Origin: Chryseobacterium viscerum
Lineage (GTDB): Bacteria; Bacteroidota; Bacteroidia; Flavobacteriales; Weeksellaceae
Length of the DNA stretch: 64,000 nt
NCBI RefSeq assembly: GCF_002899945.2
Contig: NZ_PPEG02000009.1
Span: 239,337 to 303,336 of the forward strand
Reading direction: 5' to 3'
Shown here piece after piece: positions 24,355 to 33,151 of this stretch. A program made the position numbers and the translations under genes. Numbering within the stretch: position 1 is the first letter of the stretch; each line of letters opens with the position of its first letter. Under the pieces are notes generated by a model that did not search any database, was not told the origin of the DNA, and saw only the letters and a program-made list of their open reading frames with translations.

Positions 24355-27192
24355 ATGAAAATTTATCCTATTGCAGCTGTCTTACTCTGTATGCATGTAT
24401 ATGCACAAAAGCAAAATACGCTTAAGGAGAGTCAGAAACACTTACAAGAGCTTTACGCAAAATATGAGAAGGACCTTAAAAAAGCCCATAAAATTGCAAA
24501 AGCAGCAGGAATACCTCCTAATTTATACAATGAAGAGGATTACAAGAGAACCATGGATCCTGTTACAGGGAGAACCAACTTTGAAGGACTGGCAAAGGTA
24601 AACGAGGATATCTTAACAGGAAAATACCAGGCATCACAGCCAATATCTTTTATTTCCAATCACAATACCTCTACTACTGGTAAAATAGTAAATGAACCGT
24701 GGATTGAAAGAGGTCCTTACAGTGTAGGGGGAAGAACAAGGGCAATAATGTACGATCCAAATGATTCTACTGGTAAAAGAGTTTTTGCAGGAAGTGTTTC
24801 AGGAGGGCTTTGGGTAAATCAGGATCCTTCCGTGGCTACTAATGAATGGCAGCCATTGAGTACATTCTGGGCAAATACTTCCATTTCGAGTATTACTTAC
24901 GACCCAAATAACCCACAAATTTTTTATGCAGGAACAGGGGAAGCTCCAACCGCTGATGCTGTAGGGTCGGGGATATGGAAATCTACTAATGGGGGAGCAA
25001 CGTGGACTCAGATTTTTACCATACCAGTTACTTATTCTTCTTCAGGAGTAAGAAATGGAAACTTTTATATTAATGATATCAAAGTAAGAAATAATAACGG
25101 TGTTTCTGAAGTATATGCAGGAGTAAGCGGTTCCTATGTAGGAATCTCATTTAACGACGGATGGCAGGGATTAAGCCAGGCCGGATTATACAAATCTACA
25201 GATGGCGGTACAACATTTACAAAAAACAATAATTTACTTGCTCTCAATACAACTACCGGTACAACCAGCACAACAGGATATTCTATTCAGCAGATAGAAA
25301 TAGGAGCAGATAACGCAGTATGGGTTTCTACCAGAACATCAAGATTTTCAAACATAGATTCAGGCGGTCGAATTTTCAAATCGACAGACGGTAATACCTT
25401 TAATCAGGTTTACAATGTTGGAAACACTGGTGCAAGAGTAAATTTTGCCCTTTCTAAAACAGATGCCAACAAAGTGTATGCATTTATGCAGGGAGCTACT
25501 ACTTCAGAGCCTATTAGAATTGCAAAATCTACAGATGGCGGAACAACCTGGCAGGCAACAAATGACGCAGCTCCTGTTATAACATTACCTACTGCAACTG
25601 ATACAAGTATTCCAGCTAATGATTTTACAAGAGGGCAGTCTTTTTATGATCTGATTATTGAGACAGATCCTCAGGCTGATAATACACTGTATATCGGTGG
25701 TATCGACTTGTATAAATCTACCAATGGAGGAGCAAACTGGACACAGATATCAAAGTGGTCCAATAACAATAACATGGCTGCTTTACAGGTTTCAACGGTA
25801 CATGCCGATCAGCACGAAATCGTATTCAATCCTTATAATAACTATGCTACAGGCCAAATGTTGTTTGGAAATGATGGAGGAATCTATTATGCCGCAAATA
25901 AAGCCACTATTGGATCAGTTGGAGGATTTGCTGCAAGAAATACCCGATATAATGTAACACAGTTTTATTCTGCTATGCTGAACCCGACAAAAACTCCGGC
26001 AGATGAAGAATTATTAGCCGGAGCACAGGATAATGGTTCATGGTGGCTTTATGGAGTGCCACAGGCTAATAATTTCCTGACCGCTCAGTCTGCTACAGGT
26101 GGAGACGGAATGTATACTGAATATGATGATCAGGATAACTATGAAATTGCAAGTTATGTTTACAATAGCCATTATTTATTGACAAACAACTCATATTACC
26201 TTATCTCTACAAGTGCTAACAGGAACTTGGGACACTTTGTGAATGAGATAGCATTAGACAGATTAAATGATGTTTTCTATTCTTACCGTTCTGGGCTTAC
26301 GCTTTTCAGAACATCCGGTCTTTCTGCTACTGCTACATCATTTACCAATAATACAGTGACGGTGGGAACTGCACAAACAAATGAGCAGATTTCATGGATG
26401 AAGGTATCTCCTTACACCACTGCTTCTACAACACTCTTTGTAGGAACCAACCTGGGAAGAATCTTTAAAGTGACAAATGCCAACACTGCAACACCTGCCT
26501 CAACCTTATTAACTTCACCAATAACAGGAACCGTTTCTGATATAGAATTCGGAGCCAATGAGAATGAAATCATTACCACTTTCTCCAACTATAATCTCAC
26601 CAGTGTTTTCTATTCTACGGATGGTGGAACAACTTGGCAGAACAAAGAAGGAAACCTTCCTGATATGCCAGTAAGAACTGTACTCAGAAATCCAGATGAT
26701 CCAAATGAGGTATTAGTAGGAACAGAAATGGGAGTATGGGGTACTACAAACTTCCTTTCTTTAACTCCTGAATGGTCTTCAGTAACAGGAAATATAGGAA
26801 ATGTGAGAATTACCAATTTAGATTACAGACCTGCAACCAAGACTGTTTTGGTTTCCACTTACGGTAGAGGAGCATGGACAACGCAGAATACTGTAACTAC
26901 TTTGTCAACAACAGACACCAAATCTAAAAAGGATTTGAACATTATATATCCAAACCCTTCCAAGGGAATTTCTCATCTGAGATTTGATACTAATAAATAC
27001 AGTAGCGTGGATATAAGCATTGTGGATGGATCAGGCAGATTGGTATATAGCAAGAAAAATGTAAAGTCTGATGAAGAGTTTGGACAGAAGATGATACCTG
27101 GAAATTATATACTGAAAGCCGAGTCTAAAGGTGAAATCGTATATAGTGGCAACTTCCTGGTATTGGGACGTACTGGCGGTGATGATGATTAG
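24355..27192 (+). CDS. T9SS-secreted Asp-box (BNR/sortilin-like) beta-propeller protein
   Basis: This 945-residue exported protein begins with a signal peptide (MKIYPIAAVLLCMHVYAQ). A charged helical stretch follows (residues about 20-65). A long beta-propeller region then carries repeated Asp boxes: STNGGATW, STDGGTTF, STDGGTTW, STNGGANW and STDGGTTW. This is the architecture of VPS10/sortilin- and exo-sialidase-like propellers. The C-terminus (IIYPNPSKGISHLRF ... NYILKAESKG) is a type A T9SS sorting domain, ending in a Gly/Asp tail. Asp boxes are structural and do not show a sialidase; no sialidase RIP motif or catalytic set was seen. ATG 24355 is preferred over the upstream TTG because it begins the signal peptide. 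A lipoprotein gene follows by 3 nt. Confidence 0.9.
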   Translation: MKIYPIAAVLLCMHVYAQKQNTLKESQKHLQELYAKYEKDLKKAHKIAKAAGIPPNLYNEEDYKRTMDPVTGRTNFEGLAKVNEDILTGKYQASQPISFISNHNTSTTGKIVNEPWIERGPYSVGGRTRAIMYDPNDSTGKRVFAGSVSGGLWVNQDPSVATNEWQPLSTFWANTSISSITYDPNNPQIFYAGTGEAPTADAVGSGIWKSTNGGATWTQIFTIPVTYSSSGVRNGNFYINDIKVRNNNGVSEVYAGVSGSYVGISFNDGWQGLSQAGLYKSTDGGTTFTKNNNLLALNTTTGTTSTTGYSIQQIEIGADNAVWVSTRTSRFSNIDSGGRIFKSTDGNTFNQVYNVGNTGARVNFALSKTDANKVYAFMQGATTSEPIRIAKSTDGGTTWQATNDAAPVITLPTATDTSIPANDFTRGQSFYDLIIETDPQADNTLYIGGIDLYKSTNGGANWTQISKWSNNNNMAALQVSTVHADQHEIVFNPYNNYATGQMLFGNDGGIYYAANKATIGSVGGFAARNTRYNVTQFYSAMLNPTKTPADEELLAGAQDNGSWWLYGVPQANNFLTAQSATGGDGMYTEYDDQDNYEIASYVYNSHYLLTNNSYYLISTSANRNLGHFVNEIALDRLNDVFYSYRSGLTLFRTSGLSATATSFTNNTVTVGTAQTNEQISWMKVSPYTTASTTLFVGTNLGRIFKVTNANTATPASTLLTSPITGTVSDIEFGANENEIITTFSNYNLTSVFYSTDGGTTWQNKEGNLPDMPVRTVLRNPDDPNEVLVGTEMGVWGTTNFLSLTPEWSSVTGNIGNVRITNLDYRPATKTVLVSTYGRGAWTTQNTVTTLSTTDTKSKKDLNIIYPNPSKGISHLRFDTNKYSSVDISIVDGSGRLVYSKKNVKSDEEFGQKMIPGNYILKAESKGEIVYSGNFLVLGRTGGDDD

Positions 27193-27195
27193 AAA

Positions 27196-27666
27196 ATGAA
27201 TAATCAATTATATTTAATAGTATTTTGGATGCTGGCTTCCTGCGGGATGCCGGTATCCTCTTTATATCAGGATAAGACAGTAGTTGTAATCTCTGCTGAA
27301 AAAACAGAATGGGTAGGGGGAAGAGCTGGAGTAAGAGGAGCGGTGTACACAATTAAACTGAAAAAGAAAAGTAACAGTGTCATTACTGTAAAAATGTTGA
27401 GAGCAGAAGGAAATTACATTCCATTTGTTCAAAATAATGTAGGAAATACAATAACAGTAAAAGGTAGTCTTCCCTATAAAAATAATGAAGATACTAAGGT
27501 TCTTGAAGATGCACCGGCAGGGTCGCCTATAGAAAATACTGTTGCCCAAAAACTAAATCCAAAAGATAATTGGATAGAATATACTATAAAAGGATCTCAA
27601 ACACTTTACAAAATAAATATTTCAAAATTTACTTCTGTAGAATCGTCTGAAGAGCCTGCCCCTTAA
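27196..27666 (+). CDS. Small hypothetical lipoprotein
   Basis: This 156-residue protein has a signal peptide and lipobox LASC (lipidated Cys 16), so it is probably anchored in a membrane facing the periplasm or the surface. The mature part is predicted beta-rich (VVVISAEKTEWVGGRAGVRGAVYTIKL, SNSVITVKMLRAEG). No known domain is recognised. It starts 3 nt after the Asp-box protein and is surely cotranscribed with it. The next gene begins 14 nt later. Function is unknown. Confidence 0.75.
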   Translation: MNNQLYLIVFWMLASCGMPVSSLYQDKTVVVISAEKTEWVGGRAGVRGAVYTIKLKKKSNSVITVKMLRAEGNYIPFVQNNVGNTITVKGSLPYKNNEDTKVLEDAPAGSPIENTVAQKLNPKDNWIEYTIKGSQTLYKINISKFTSVESSEEPAP

Positions 27667-27680
27667 ATATCTGTCATTCT

Positions 27681-28232
27681 TTGAATAAAAAATTACTCTT
27701 TATTTTTCTTTGTATGCCGGTAATCATATTATTCAGTAATGTGATGTATTCTGTTATTTCTCATGTCAAAAAAGAACTGTATGAAAAGACACAATGTAGT
27801 ATTGTACAGAGTAATTTCAAAAAATCAGAAACCATATTTTTTACAGAAAAAGATCTTAAAGAAGCAGAATGGAAAGAAGAAAAAGAATTTACCCTTAATG
27901 GTTTTTCCTATGATATCATCAAAGTCAGTATCATCAATGGAAAGAAATATTTTTTCTGTTATATGGATCGGAAAGATATTATCATCAATTCTTTATTAGA
28001 CTTTTCGAAAAAACTTGCTGGTAAAAAAACTTGCTTAAAATTACAGATTGATCTTCCCGGCCACAATAAAAGTATGTTTAAGATCCCTGGCTTTTTTGCC
28101 ATTTTTGAAAAGAAAGGATTATGCTTTTTCTCAAATCATTTCTTAGAAACAATATTCAAATATTATAATCAACAGGAAAACACTCATTATTTAGCCATTA
28201 TTATTCCTCCTCCGGAAAGAGATTTATTATAA
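27681..28232 (+). CDS. Hypothetical membrane-anchored protein (TTG start)
   Basis: The 183-codon frame has one N-terminal hydrophobic segment (KLLFIFLCMPVIILFSNVMYSVI, about residues 3-26) and a Lys/Phe-rich extracytoplasmic body. It ends in IIPPPERDLL. There is no ATG upstream in frame. TTG 27681 gives a complete membrane segment, while the first ATG (27714) would cut into it. I do not recognise the family. It precedes a TonB-dependent receptor by 35 nt, a position where Bacteroidota often place small envelope accessories. Any functional link is inference. Confidence 0.6.
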   Translation: MNKKLLFIFLCMPVIILFSNVMYSVISHVKKELYEKTQCSIVQSNFKKSETIFFTEKDLKEAEWKEEKEFTLNGFSYDIIKVSIINGKKYFFCYMDRKDIIINSLLDFSKKLAGKKTCLKLQIDLPGHNKSMFKIPGFFAIFEKKGLCFFSNHFLETIFKYYNQQENTHYLAIIIPPPERDLL

Positions 28233-28267
28233 AGTGAAAATAATATTAATGGTAATAAACTTAAATA

Positions 28268-30424
28268 ATGAAAAAATATATATGCATAGCAGCTTTGTTG
28301 GGCTGTGCAATTGCACATGGTCAGCAAACACAGGACGGATCAATTGATGAGGTCAATATCCTTGGAAGAAAAAAGATTAAACAGGAACGTGCAGAATTCA
28401 AAAGACATGCACAATCTGTAGAAACCCTTTCTGAAGAAGATCTTAACAGAAATAATCCTGCAGCAATAGATCAGACCTTATCTACGATGCCTGGACTTCA
28501 GGTGGACAAACGAACGAATTTCGGAGGCCAGAGACTCGTACTGAGAGGATATGGAAATGACCAGAAATTTAATAACTGGGGAGTAAAAGCATACTGGAAT
28601 AATATGCCTTTAACAAATGCCGAAGGGGTCACAATTCTGGATGATGTAGATTTTGCTTACGTAACAAATGTCGAAGTCATCAAAGGCCCCGCTGCAACGA
28701 TGTATGGAGGTGGTGTAGGTGGAGCTGTTCGTTTCTATACCCGTCCTGATTTTACAAAAGGAGCATCCGTTTCAGAAAATGCAATGTTTGGTGCTTTCAA
28801 AACCTTTCAGTCAAGAACACAGTTGAATGTTGCAGACGATAACTATTCAATAAGTGCTGCATACGGACATCTTGAAACAGACGGATACAGACCTAATGGA
28901 GGAGGATTGAAAAACTTCTTCAATGTAAATGGTACAGTAAAACTAAGCAAAAAAGACCAGTTAAGTTTCTTTGCAAGCCAGGCTTATTCCTATGAACATA
29001 CCTCAGGACAGATCTCATATGATGACTATTATGCGGGTATTGATAATGGGAATCCTGCTTATATCCGAAAAAATTCAGGGACGAAAATAAAATCCACAAG
29101 AGTAGGATTGAGTAATACCGTAAGTCTTACTTCAAACTTAAGAAACTATACGACTCTATTTTATTACAACGCCAATACCGAAAGTGTCTCAGCAGGAGCA
29201 TATGGAATTACAAGTGCCCCGAATGTAGGGTTGCGTTCCACTTTTACATTAAAGAATGAGTTTAAAGATTTTGAAAACCGTTTAGATTTTGGAGCCGAAA
29301 TACAAAATTCAGGATCTACTACCTCAAGCTATAGATTTACAGGTTCTGAAACAGAACCTTTACAAACGACAGGGATGAGTGGTGCTTCATACTTTAAATA
29401 CAATAACAATCAATCCACCTACTTTGTGATCGATTATCTTACTTACAAACCTTGGGGGCTTACATTACTGGCAGGTGTGAGTGGGAATAGAACCAATTAT
29501 GACAGAACAGATCTTTATGCATTGCCAGGTTTGATCGCCGGCCGTAAGGACCAGTCGTTCAGCAAAAAGTATGAAATGGCATATACCCCTCACTTTGCAC
29601 TACAGAAGGAATGGAAACACCAGATCTTTAATCTAAGCTACAGCGAAGGATATAATTCTCCTACCGCAGCTTCTTCATTTATAACTGCAACCAATACCGT
29701 GAATGATGATTTAAAACCTGAACGCGCAAGAATGGTAGACTTCAGTGTGCATGGGCTTTTACTGAATACAAAATTAGATTACCGTATTTCTGCATTCAGA
29801 ATCGATTACTCGGATAAACTTACGCAGCTTGTAATTCCTAACAGTACTACCCCGGGACAAACCTATTGGACCAATACCGGAAGCCAAAAAAATACAGGAT
29901 TTGAGTTGAGTGTTGGATATCAGTACAGAACGGATAATTCATTTATCGAAAGAATTGTTCCATTTGTAAATCTTTCTTATTATGATGCGAAGTACAAAGA
30001 TTTTACAACAATTGTCGGAGGAAGAAAGGATACTTACGATCACAAAACAGTAGTAGGAGTTCCAAGAAACAAATACGCCATAGGATTGGATATCTTTACC
30101 AAGCCAGGATTCTATCTTGTGAATACCTATAATTATCTTGGAAATGTGTATTCTGATTTTAATAATGCAAATCTCGTAAAAGGTTTCGGACTTCTTAATT
30201 CCAAGCTAGGATTTAAAAAATCTTTCAATAATTTTGATCTTGATTTATATGTAATGGGGAATAATCTTACCAGCCAGATCAATTATACCTTCCTGTTCTT
30301 AGGAAATAGCATCAATGATTCCGATGCGGGAAATGGTTATCCTAAAGGAGTCACTACAGATCTTAATCCAGGACCTGGAAAAGCCTATTTCTTTTACGGA
30401 TTCAATGTTAAATACAGATTCTAA
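28268..30424 (+). CDS. TonB-dependent outer-membrane receptor
   Basis: This 718-residue receptor would import a siderophore, metal complex or similar ligand using the TonB system. It has a signal peptide (IAHGQ), a TonB-box-like start (DEVNILGRKK), a plug domain (about residues 45-155, including PGLQVDK, RGYGNDQKFNNWG and VEVIKGPAATMYGGGVGGAVRF) and a 22-strand-type barrel ending in aromatic FNVKYRF. It lacks the N-terminal carboxypeptidase-like domain of SusC proteins. This favours FecA/siderophore-type uptake over glycans, but no substrate can be named. A terminator follows. Confidence 0.93.
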   Translation: MKKYICIAALLGCAIAHGQQTQDGSIDEVNILGRKKIKQERAEFKRHAQSVETLSEEDLNRNNPAAIDQTLSTMPGLQVDKRTNFGGQRLVLRGYGNDQKFNNWGVKAYWNNMPLTNAEGVTILDDVDFAYVTNVEVIKGPAATMYGGGVGGAVRFYTRPDFTKGASVSENAMFGAFKTFQSRTQLNVADDNYSISAAYGHLETDGYRPNGGGLKNFFNVNGTVKLSKKDQLSFFASQAYSYEHTSGQISYDDYYAGIDNGNPAYIRKNSGTKIKSTRVGLSNTVSLTSNLRNYTTLFYYNANTESVSAGAYGITSAPNVGLRSTFTLKNEFKDFENRLDFGAEIQNSGSTTSSYRFTGSETEPLQTTGMSGASYFKYNNNQSTYFVIDYLTYKPWGLTLLAGVSGNRTNYDRTDLYALPGLIAGRKDQSFSKKYEMAYTPHFALQKEWKHQIFNLSYSEGYNSPTAASSFITATNTVNDDLKPERARMVDFSVHGLLLNTKLDYRISAFRIDYSDKLTQLVIPNSTTPGQTYWTNTGSQKNTGFELSVGYQYRTDNSFIERIVPFVNLSYYDAKYKDFTTIVGGRKDTYDHKTVVGVPRNKYAIGLDIFTKPGFYLVNTYNYLGNVYSDFNNANLVKGFGLLNSKLGFKKSFNNFDLDLYVMGNNLTSQINYTFLFLGNSINDSDAGNGYPKGVTTDLNPGPGKAYFFYGFNVKYRF

Positions 30425-30460
30425 AAATATTTTATTACCTATAAAGCAGTTTTAAAATTA

Positions 30461-30491
30461 AAATACCCTGGTTTTTATCAGGGTATTTTTT
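30461..30491 (+). terminator. Intrinsic terminator after the TonB receptor
   Basis: AAATACCCTG (30461-30470) and CAGGGTATTT (30479-30488) form a 10-bp stem followed by T residues. Confidence 0.88.
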
Positions 30492-30591
30492 ATATCCTCA
30501 GTTCCGAAATAAAGAAATGAAGATTGAATTTATCTAATTGTTAATTTTATTTAATAAAATAAAAAAATATAATAACGATATGGCAATTTTA

Positions 30592-30599
30592 TATCTTTG
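30592..30599 (+). promoter_or_regulatory. -7 box of the Crp/Fnr regulator gene
   Basis: TATCTTTG fits TAnnTTTG, 27 nt before the ATG at 30627. No clear -33 TTG is present. Confidence 0.55.
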
Positions 30600-30626
30600 T
30601 TTTAGAAAAATTAGAAAATATAAGAT

Positions 30627-31277
30627 ATGATTGATAACTCGTTCGCTGTAAGTAAATTTGGCTTTTTAGGTTCTGATTTTTTAACTGAACTGGAAAAGCA
30701 TGCGGTTGCAATAGATATAAAAGCAAAAACTGAAATCATAAGGGAGGGGCAGAAAAATAAATTTGTTCCCTTCTTAATAAAAGGCTCTATCAAGGTTTTT
30801 ACTCTTAATGATGGAAGAGAATTGATCTACTATTATATTAAGCCAAAAGATAGCTGTCTTATGACCTTTTCTTCCATTCTGACAGACTATATCAGCAGAG
30901 TGTATGCCATAGCAGAAGAAGATTCAGAAGCTGTTTTGATTCCTGTTTCTATAATGCATGAATGGCTGATAAAATTTCCTGAGATCAATAAAGTGTTTTA
31001 CCATGAATACGACCGGAGGTTTTCAGAAGTGATGAGTATGGTGAATGATGCCGTATTCCACAGATTGGATAAAAGGGTTCTGAATTATATTAACCAGCAG
31101 ATTTCATCTACCGGAAATAATCCTATTAAGATAACCCATCGTGAAATTGCCAGTAGTTTGGGAACTTCCAGAGAAGTGGTAAGCCGGGTTTTGAAAAAAA
31201 TTGAAAGCGAAGGTGAAATTGTTCAGACGAAAGAAGGAATAAAAGTTCCTGTAAATGAAAATGTTAGAGTTGACTAA
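30627..31277 (+). CDS. Crp/Fnr family transcriptional regulator
   Basis: This 216-residue regulator has an N-terminal cyclic-nucleotide-binding-like beta-roll (about residues 15-130, including FVPFLIKGSIKVFTLNDGRELIYYYIKPKDSC), a dimerisation helix, and a C-terminal winged helix. The recognition region is ITHREIASSLGTSREVVSRVLKKIESEG (about residues 170-197), as in Crp/Fnr HTH domains. The N-terminal Cys cluster of oxygen-sensing FNR is absent, so it is not a classical iron-sulphur FNR. The effector is unknown; cAMP-binding residues are not obvious. A perfect Crp-type operator lies 52 nt after its stop, in front of the envelope operon at 31404, which is the likely target. Confidence 0.93.
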   Translation: MIDNSFAVSKFGFLGSDFLTELEKHAVAIDIKAKTEIIREGQKNKFVPFLIKGSIKVFTLNDGRELIYYYIKPKDSCLMTFSSILTDYISRVYAIAEEDSEAVLIPVSIMHEWLIKFPEINKVFYHEYDRRFSEVMSMVNDAVFHRLDKRVLNYINQQISSTGNNPIKITHREIASSLGTSREVVSRVLKKIESEGEIVQTKEGIKVPVNENVRVD

Positions 31278-31328
31278 TTTTATTTGTTTGGAAAGTTTAT
31301 CTTCTTAATTGATAAAAACAATTTCTTT

Positions 31329-31344
31329 GGTGACTTTTATCACC
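31329..31344 (+). promoter_or_regulatory. Crp/Fnr-type operator upstream of the envelope operon
   Basis: GGTGA-CTTTTA-TCACC is a perfect 5-bp dyad with the 6-nt spacing of Crp-family sites (consensus TGTGA-N6-TCACA). It is centred about 67 nt before ATG 31404. If the TAATTTA at 31384-31390 acts as a degenerate -7 box, the site would be centred near -61, a classical activator position. It lies next to the Crp/Fnr gene. Binding is inference. Confidence 0.65.
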
Positions 31345-31353
31345 TGTTTATGA

Positions 31354-31367
31354 ATTGAGAACTCAAT
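31354..31367 (+). promoter_or_regulatory. Second palindrome in the same promoter region
   Basis: ATTGAG-AA-CTCAAT has 6-bp complementary arms separated by 2 nt. It lies 9 nt after the Crp-type dyad and about 37 nt before the operon start. It could be a second operator or a small leader structure. Confidence 0.35.
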
Positions 31368-31403
31368 AAGTTTGTCATAGCAATAATTTAATCTAAATTG
31401 TAT

Positions 31404-32246
31404 ATGACAAAAACTCTCTTATTTTTGTCAATATTTTCTTCAGGTCTTGCCTTTGCACAGGAAGATCTGTTGAAAGATATTGACACGGTGAAAACCAATA
31501 CAGAAACTTCACAACCCGCTTTCAAAGCCCTTCAGATTGTTACAGGGCAATCCACAAAACTGGCTGCCAAAAAAGAATGGTACATCATCGTAGCCCATAG
31601 ATTTGGAGATATAAGTGCCGGATTTAAAGACTTTTTTGGTCTGGATCATGCCTCAACTAAATTAGGCGTTATCTATGGCGTTTCAGATGCTGTATCAGTA
31701 AGTCTTTCCAGAGAAACGAATATGAAAACGTTTGAAGGAGCAGTGAAATACAGACTGGTAAAACAAAACGAAAGCTTTCCTGTAGATATTGTAGGCTATA
31801 ATGTAATGGCTGCCAATACAGAATTGGGTAAAGATACTTATCCGCACCTTAAGTTCAGTGACAGGCTTTCTTATCTTACACAGGCATTAATCTCAAGAAG
31901 GTTCAGCGATAAGTTCTCGTTACAGCTTACTCCTTCCTTTGTTCATAAAAACCTTTACGAACCTACCATTGAAAACAAAAACCAGTTTTTGGCAGGTTTG
32001 GGAGGACGTTATAAAATTTCAAAAAGAGTTTCTCTGAATGCAGAATACTTTGTGAATTTTGATGATCACAGTTTTTATAAAAACCCTCTGTCATTGGGGA
32101 TGGATATAGAAACAGGAGGACATGTTTTCCAGCTTTTACTCACGAACTCCCAGATAAACTCCGATATCGGATATCTTACCAATGCCACAGGGGCATGGGG
32201 AAAAGGGCATATTTTCTTTGGGTTTAATCTTTATAGAGTTTTTTAA
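31404..32246 (+). CDS. DUF5777-type outer-membrane beta-barrel protein
   Basis: This 280-residue protein has a signal peptide (GLAFAQ) and a beta-barrel pattern with alternating aromatic strands ending in FFGFNLYRVF, typical of an outer-membrane C-terminal strand. It reads as a DUF5777 family barrel (AHRFGDISAGFKDFFGLDHASTKLGVIYGVSDAVSVSLSR near residues 55-95). ATG 31404 is chosen over the TTG six bases upstream because it begins the signal peptide. It is the first gene of a five-gene operon behind the Crp-type operator. The next start is 2 nt away. The role is unknown; it could be a channel or scaffold for the heme and lipid-binding partners encoded downstream. Confidence 0.8.
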   Translation: MTKTLLFLSIFSSGLAFAQEDLLKDIDTVKTNTETSQPAFKALQIVTGQSTKLAAKKEWYIIVAHRFGDISAGFKDFFGLDHASTKLGVIYGVSDAVSVSLSRETNMKTFEGAVKYRLVKQNESFPVDIVGYNVMAANTELGKDTYPHLKFSDRLSYLTQALISRRFSDKFSLQLTPSFVHKNLYEPTIENKNQFLAGLGGRYKISKRVSLNAEYFVNFDDHSFYKNPLSLGMDIETGGHVFQLLLTNSQINSDIGYLTNATGAWGKGHIFFGFNLYRVF

Positions 32247-32247
32247 T

Positions 32248-32595
32248 ATGAAAAAGCTAACATCCTTATTAATAGTATCGTCAGCAATCATACTGACGGC
32301 TTGTGATAGCAGAACTTATGAAGAGATTTCTGATAATACACCCATCACAGCACCTGTAAATTACACTGCAGAGGTGAAACCAATTATAGATAACAGCTGT
32401 ATAGGCTGCCATTCTGCAGGAAGCTTCAAACCTCTGGTTACTTATAATCAGGTAAAAAATAACATAGACGGAATTCTGGACCGTATCCAAAGACCAAACG
32501 GTGATCCCGGAAAAATGCCGCAGGGTGGCTCGCTGTCTGCAGCCCAGATCAATATTTTCATCAAATGGAAAGCTGACGGATTAAATGAAAATTAA
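32248..32595 (+). CDS. c-type cytochrome lipoprotein (single CxxCH)
   Basis: This 115-residue protein has a lipobox LTAC (Cys 19) and one heme attachment site CIGCH (C51-C54-H55). The surrounding EVKPIIDNSC and GKMPQGG segments are typical of small cytochrome c domains; M90 is a likely axial ligand. It should be a periplasm-facing, membrane-tethered one-heme electron carrier or heme sensor. The frame is open further upstream into the barrel gene, but the signal peptide starts at ATG 32248, 1 nt after the previous stop. Its end overlaps an upstream in-frame extension of the YceI gene but not that gene's preferred start. Confidence 0.9.
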   Translation: MKKLTSLLIVSSAIILTACDSRTYEEISDNTPITAPVNYTAEVKPIIDNSCIGCHSAGSFKPLVTYNQVKNNIDGILDRIQRPNGDPGKMPQGGSLSAAQINIFIKWKADGLNEN

Positions 32596-32605
32596 AAAAA
32601 TTGAT

Positions 32606-33151
32606 ATGAAAAAACTAACATTATTAAGCGTATTACTCCTTTCTGCAGGGTACGCTTCAGCACAAAAATACAGCTCTAAAACAGGGAAACTTACTTTTGA
32701 AGCTTCTGTACCCCTGTTTGATAATATTTTTGCTCAGGATGACACGAATGTTGTGATTTTAAATGCAGACAACGGTGAAATGGCATCAGTTTCAACCGTT
32801 AAAAACTTTCATTTTAAAACAAAATTAATGGAAGAACATTTTAATGAAAGTTATGCCGAATCTGCAAAATATCCGAAAACAACTTTCAAAGGGAAAATCA
32901 TCAACTTTGATAAAACAAAGCTGAGCACAAGCCCTCAAAAATATACAGTTCAGGGAACTCTTAATTTTCACGGAGTAGACAAAGCCATTACTTCTGCAGC
33001 AACTCTATATGCAAAAGATGGTAAAATCTATATGCAGGGTGGTTTTGTAGCGAGACCCGTAGACTATAAAGTGACCATCCCTAAAATGGTAACCAAGAAA
33101 GTAGCTGAAAATGTCAATATTGAATACAACTACGTAATGGTAAAACAATGA
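32606..33151 (+). CDS. YceI family periplasmic protein
   Basis: YceI proteins are lipocalin-like beta-barrels that bind isoprenoids or amphiphilic lipids in the periplasm. This 181-residue copy has a signal peptide (GYASAQ) and the family features KYSSKTGKLTFEASVP, FKTKLMEEHFNESYAESAKYPKTTFKGKI and YTVQGTLNFHGVDK. ATG 32606 is chosen because it begins the signal peptide; an upstream ATG at 32585 overlaps the cytochrome gene. It overlaps the following ankyrin gene by 4 nt (ATGA), so translation is probably coupled. Presence beside a cytochrome fits a membrane redox function such as quinone handling, by inference. Confidence 0.93.
   Translation: MKKLTLLSVLLLSAGYASAQKYSSKTGKLTFEASVPLFDNIFAQDDTNVVILNADNGEMASVSTVKNFHFKTKLMEEHFNESYAESAKYPKTTFKGKIINFDKTKLSTSPQKYTVQGTLNFHGVDKAITSAATLYAKDGKIYMQGGFVARPVDYKVTIPKMVTKKVAENVNIEYNYVMVKQ

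Noticed and set aside
24355..27192. Sialidase annotation for the Asp-box protein
   Set aside because: Asp boxes are structural; the RIP motif and catalytic residues of sialidases were not found.
31329..31344. Read as a classical FNR box
   Set aside because: Half-sites are GGTGA/TCACC with a 6-nt spacer, not TTGAT-N4-ATCAA, and the regulator lacks the FNR cysteine cluster.
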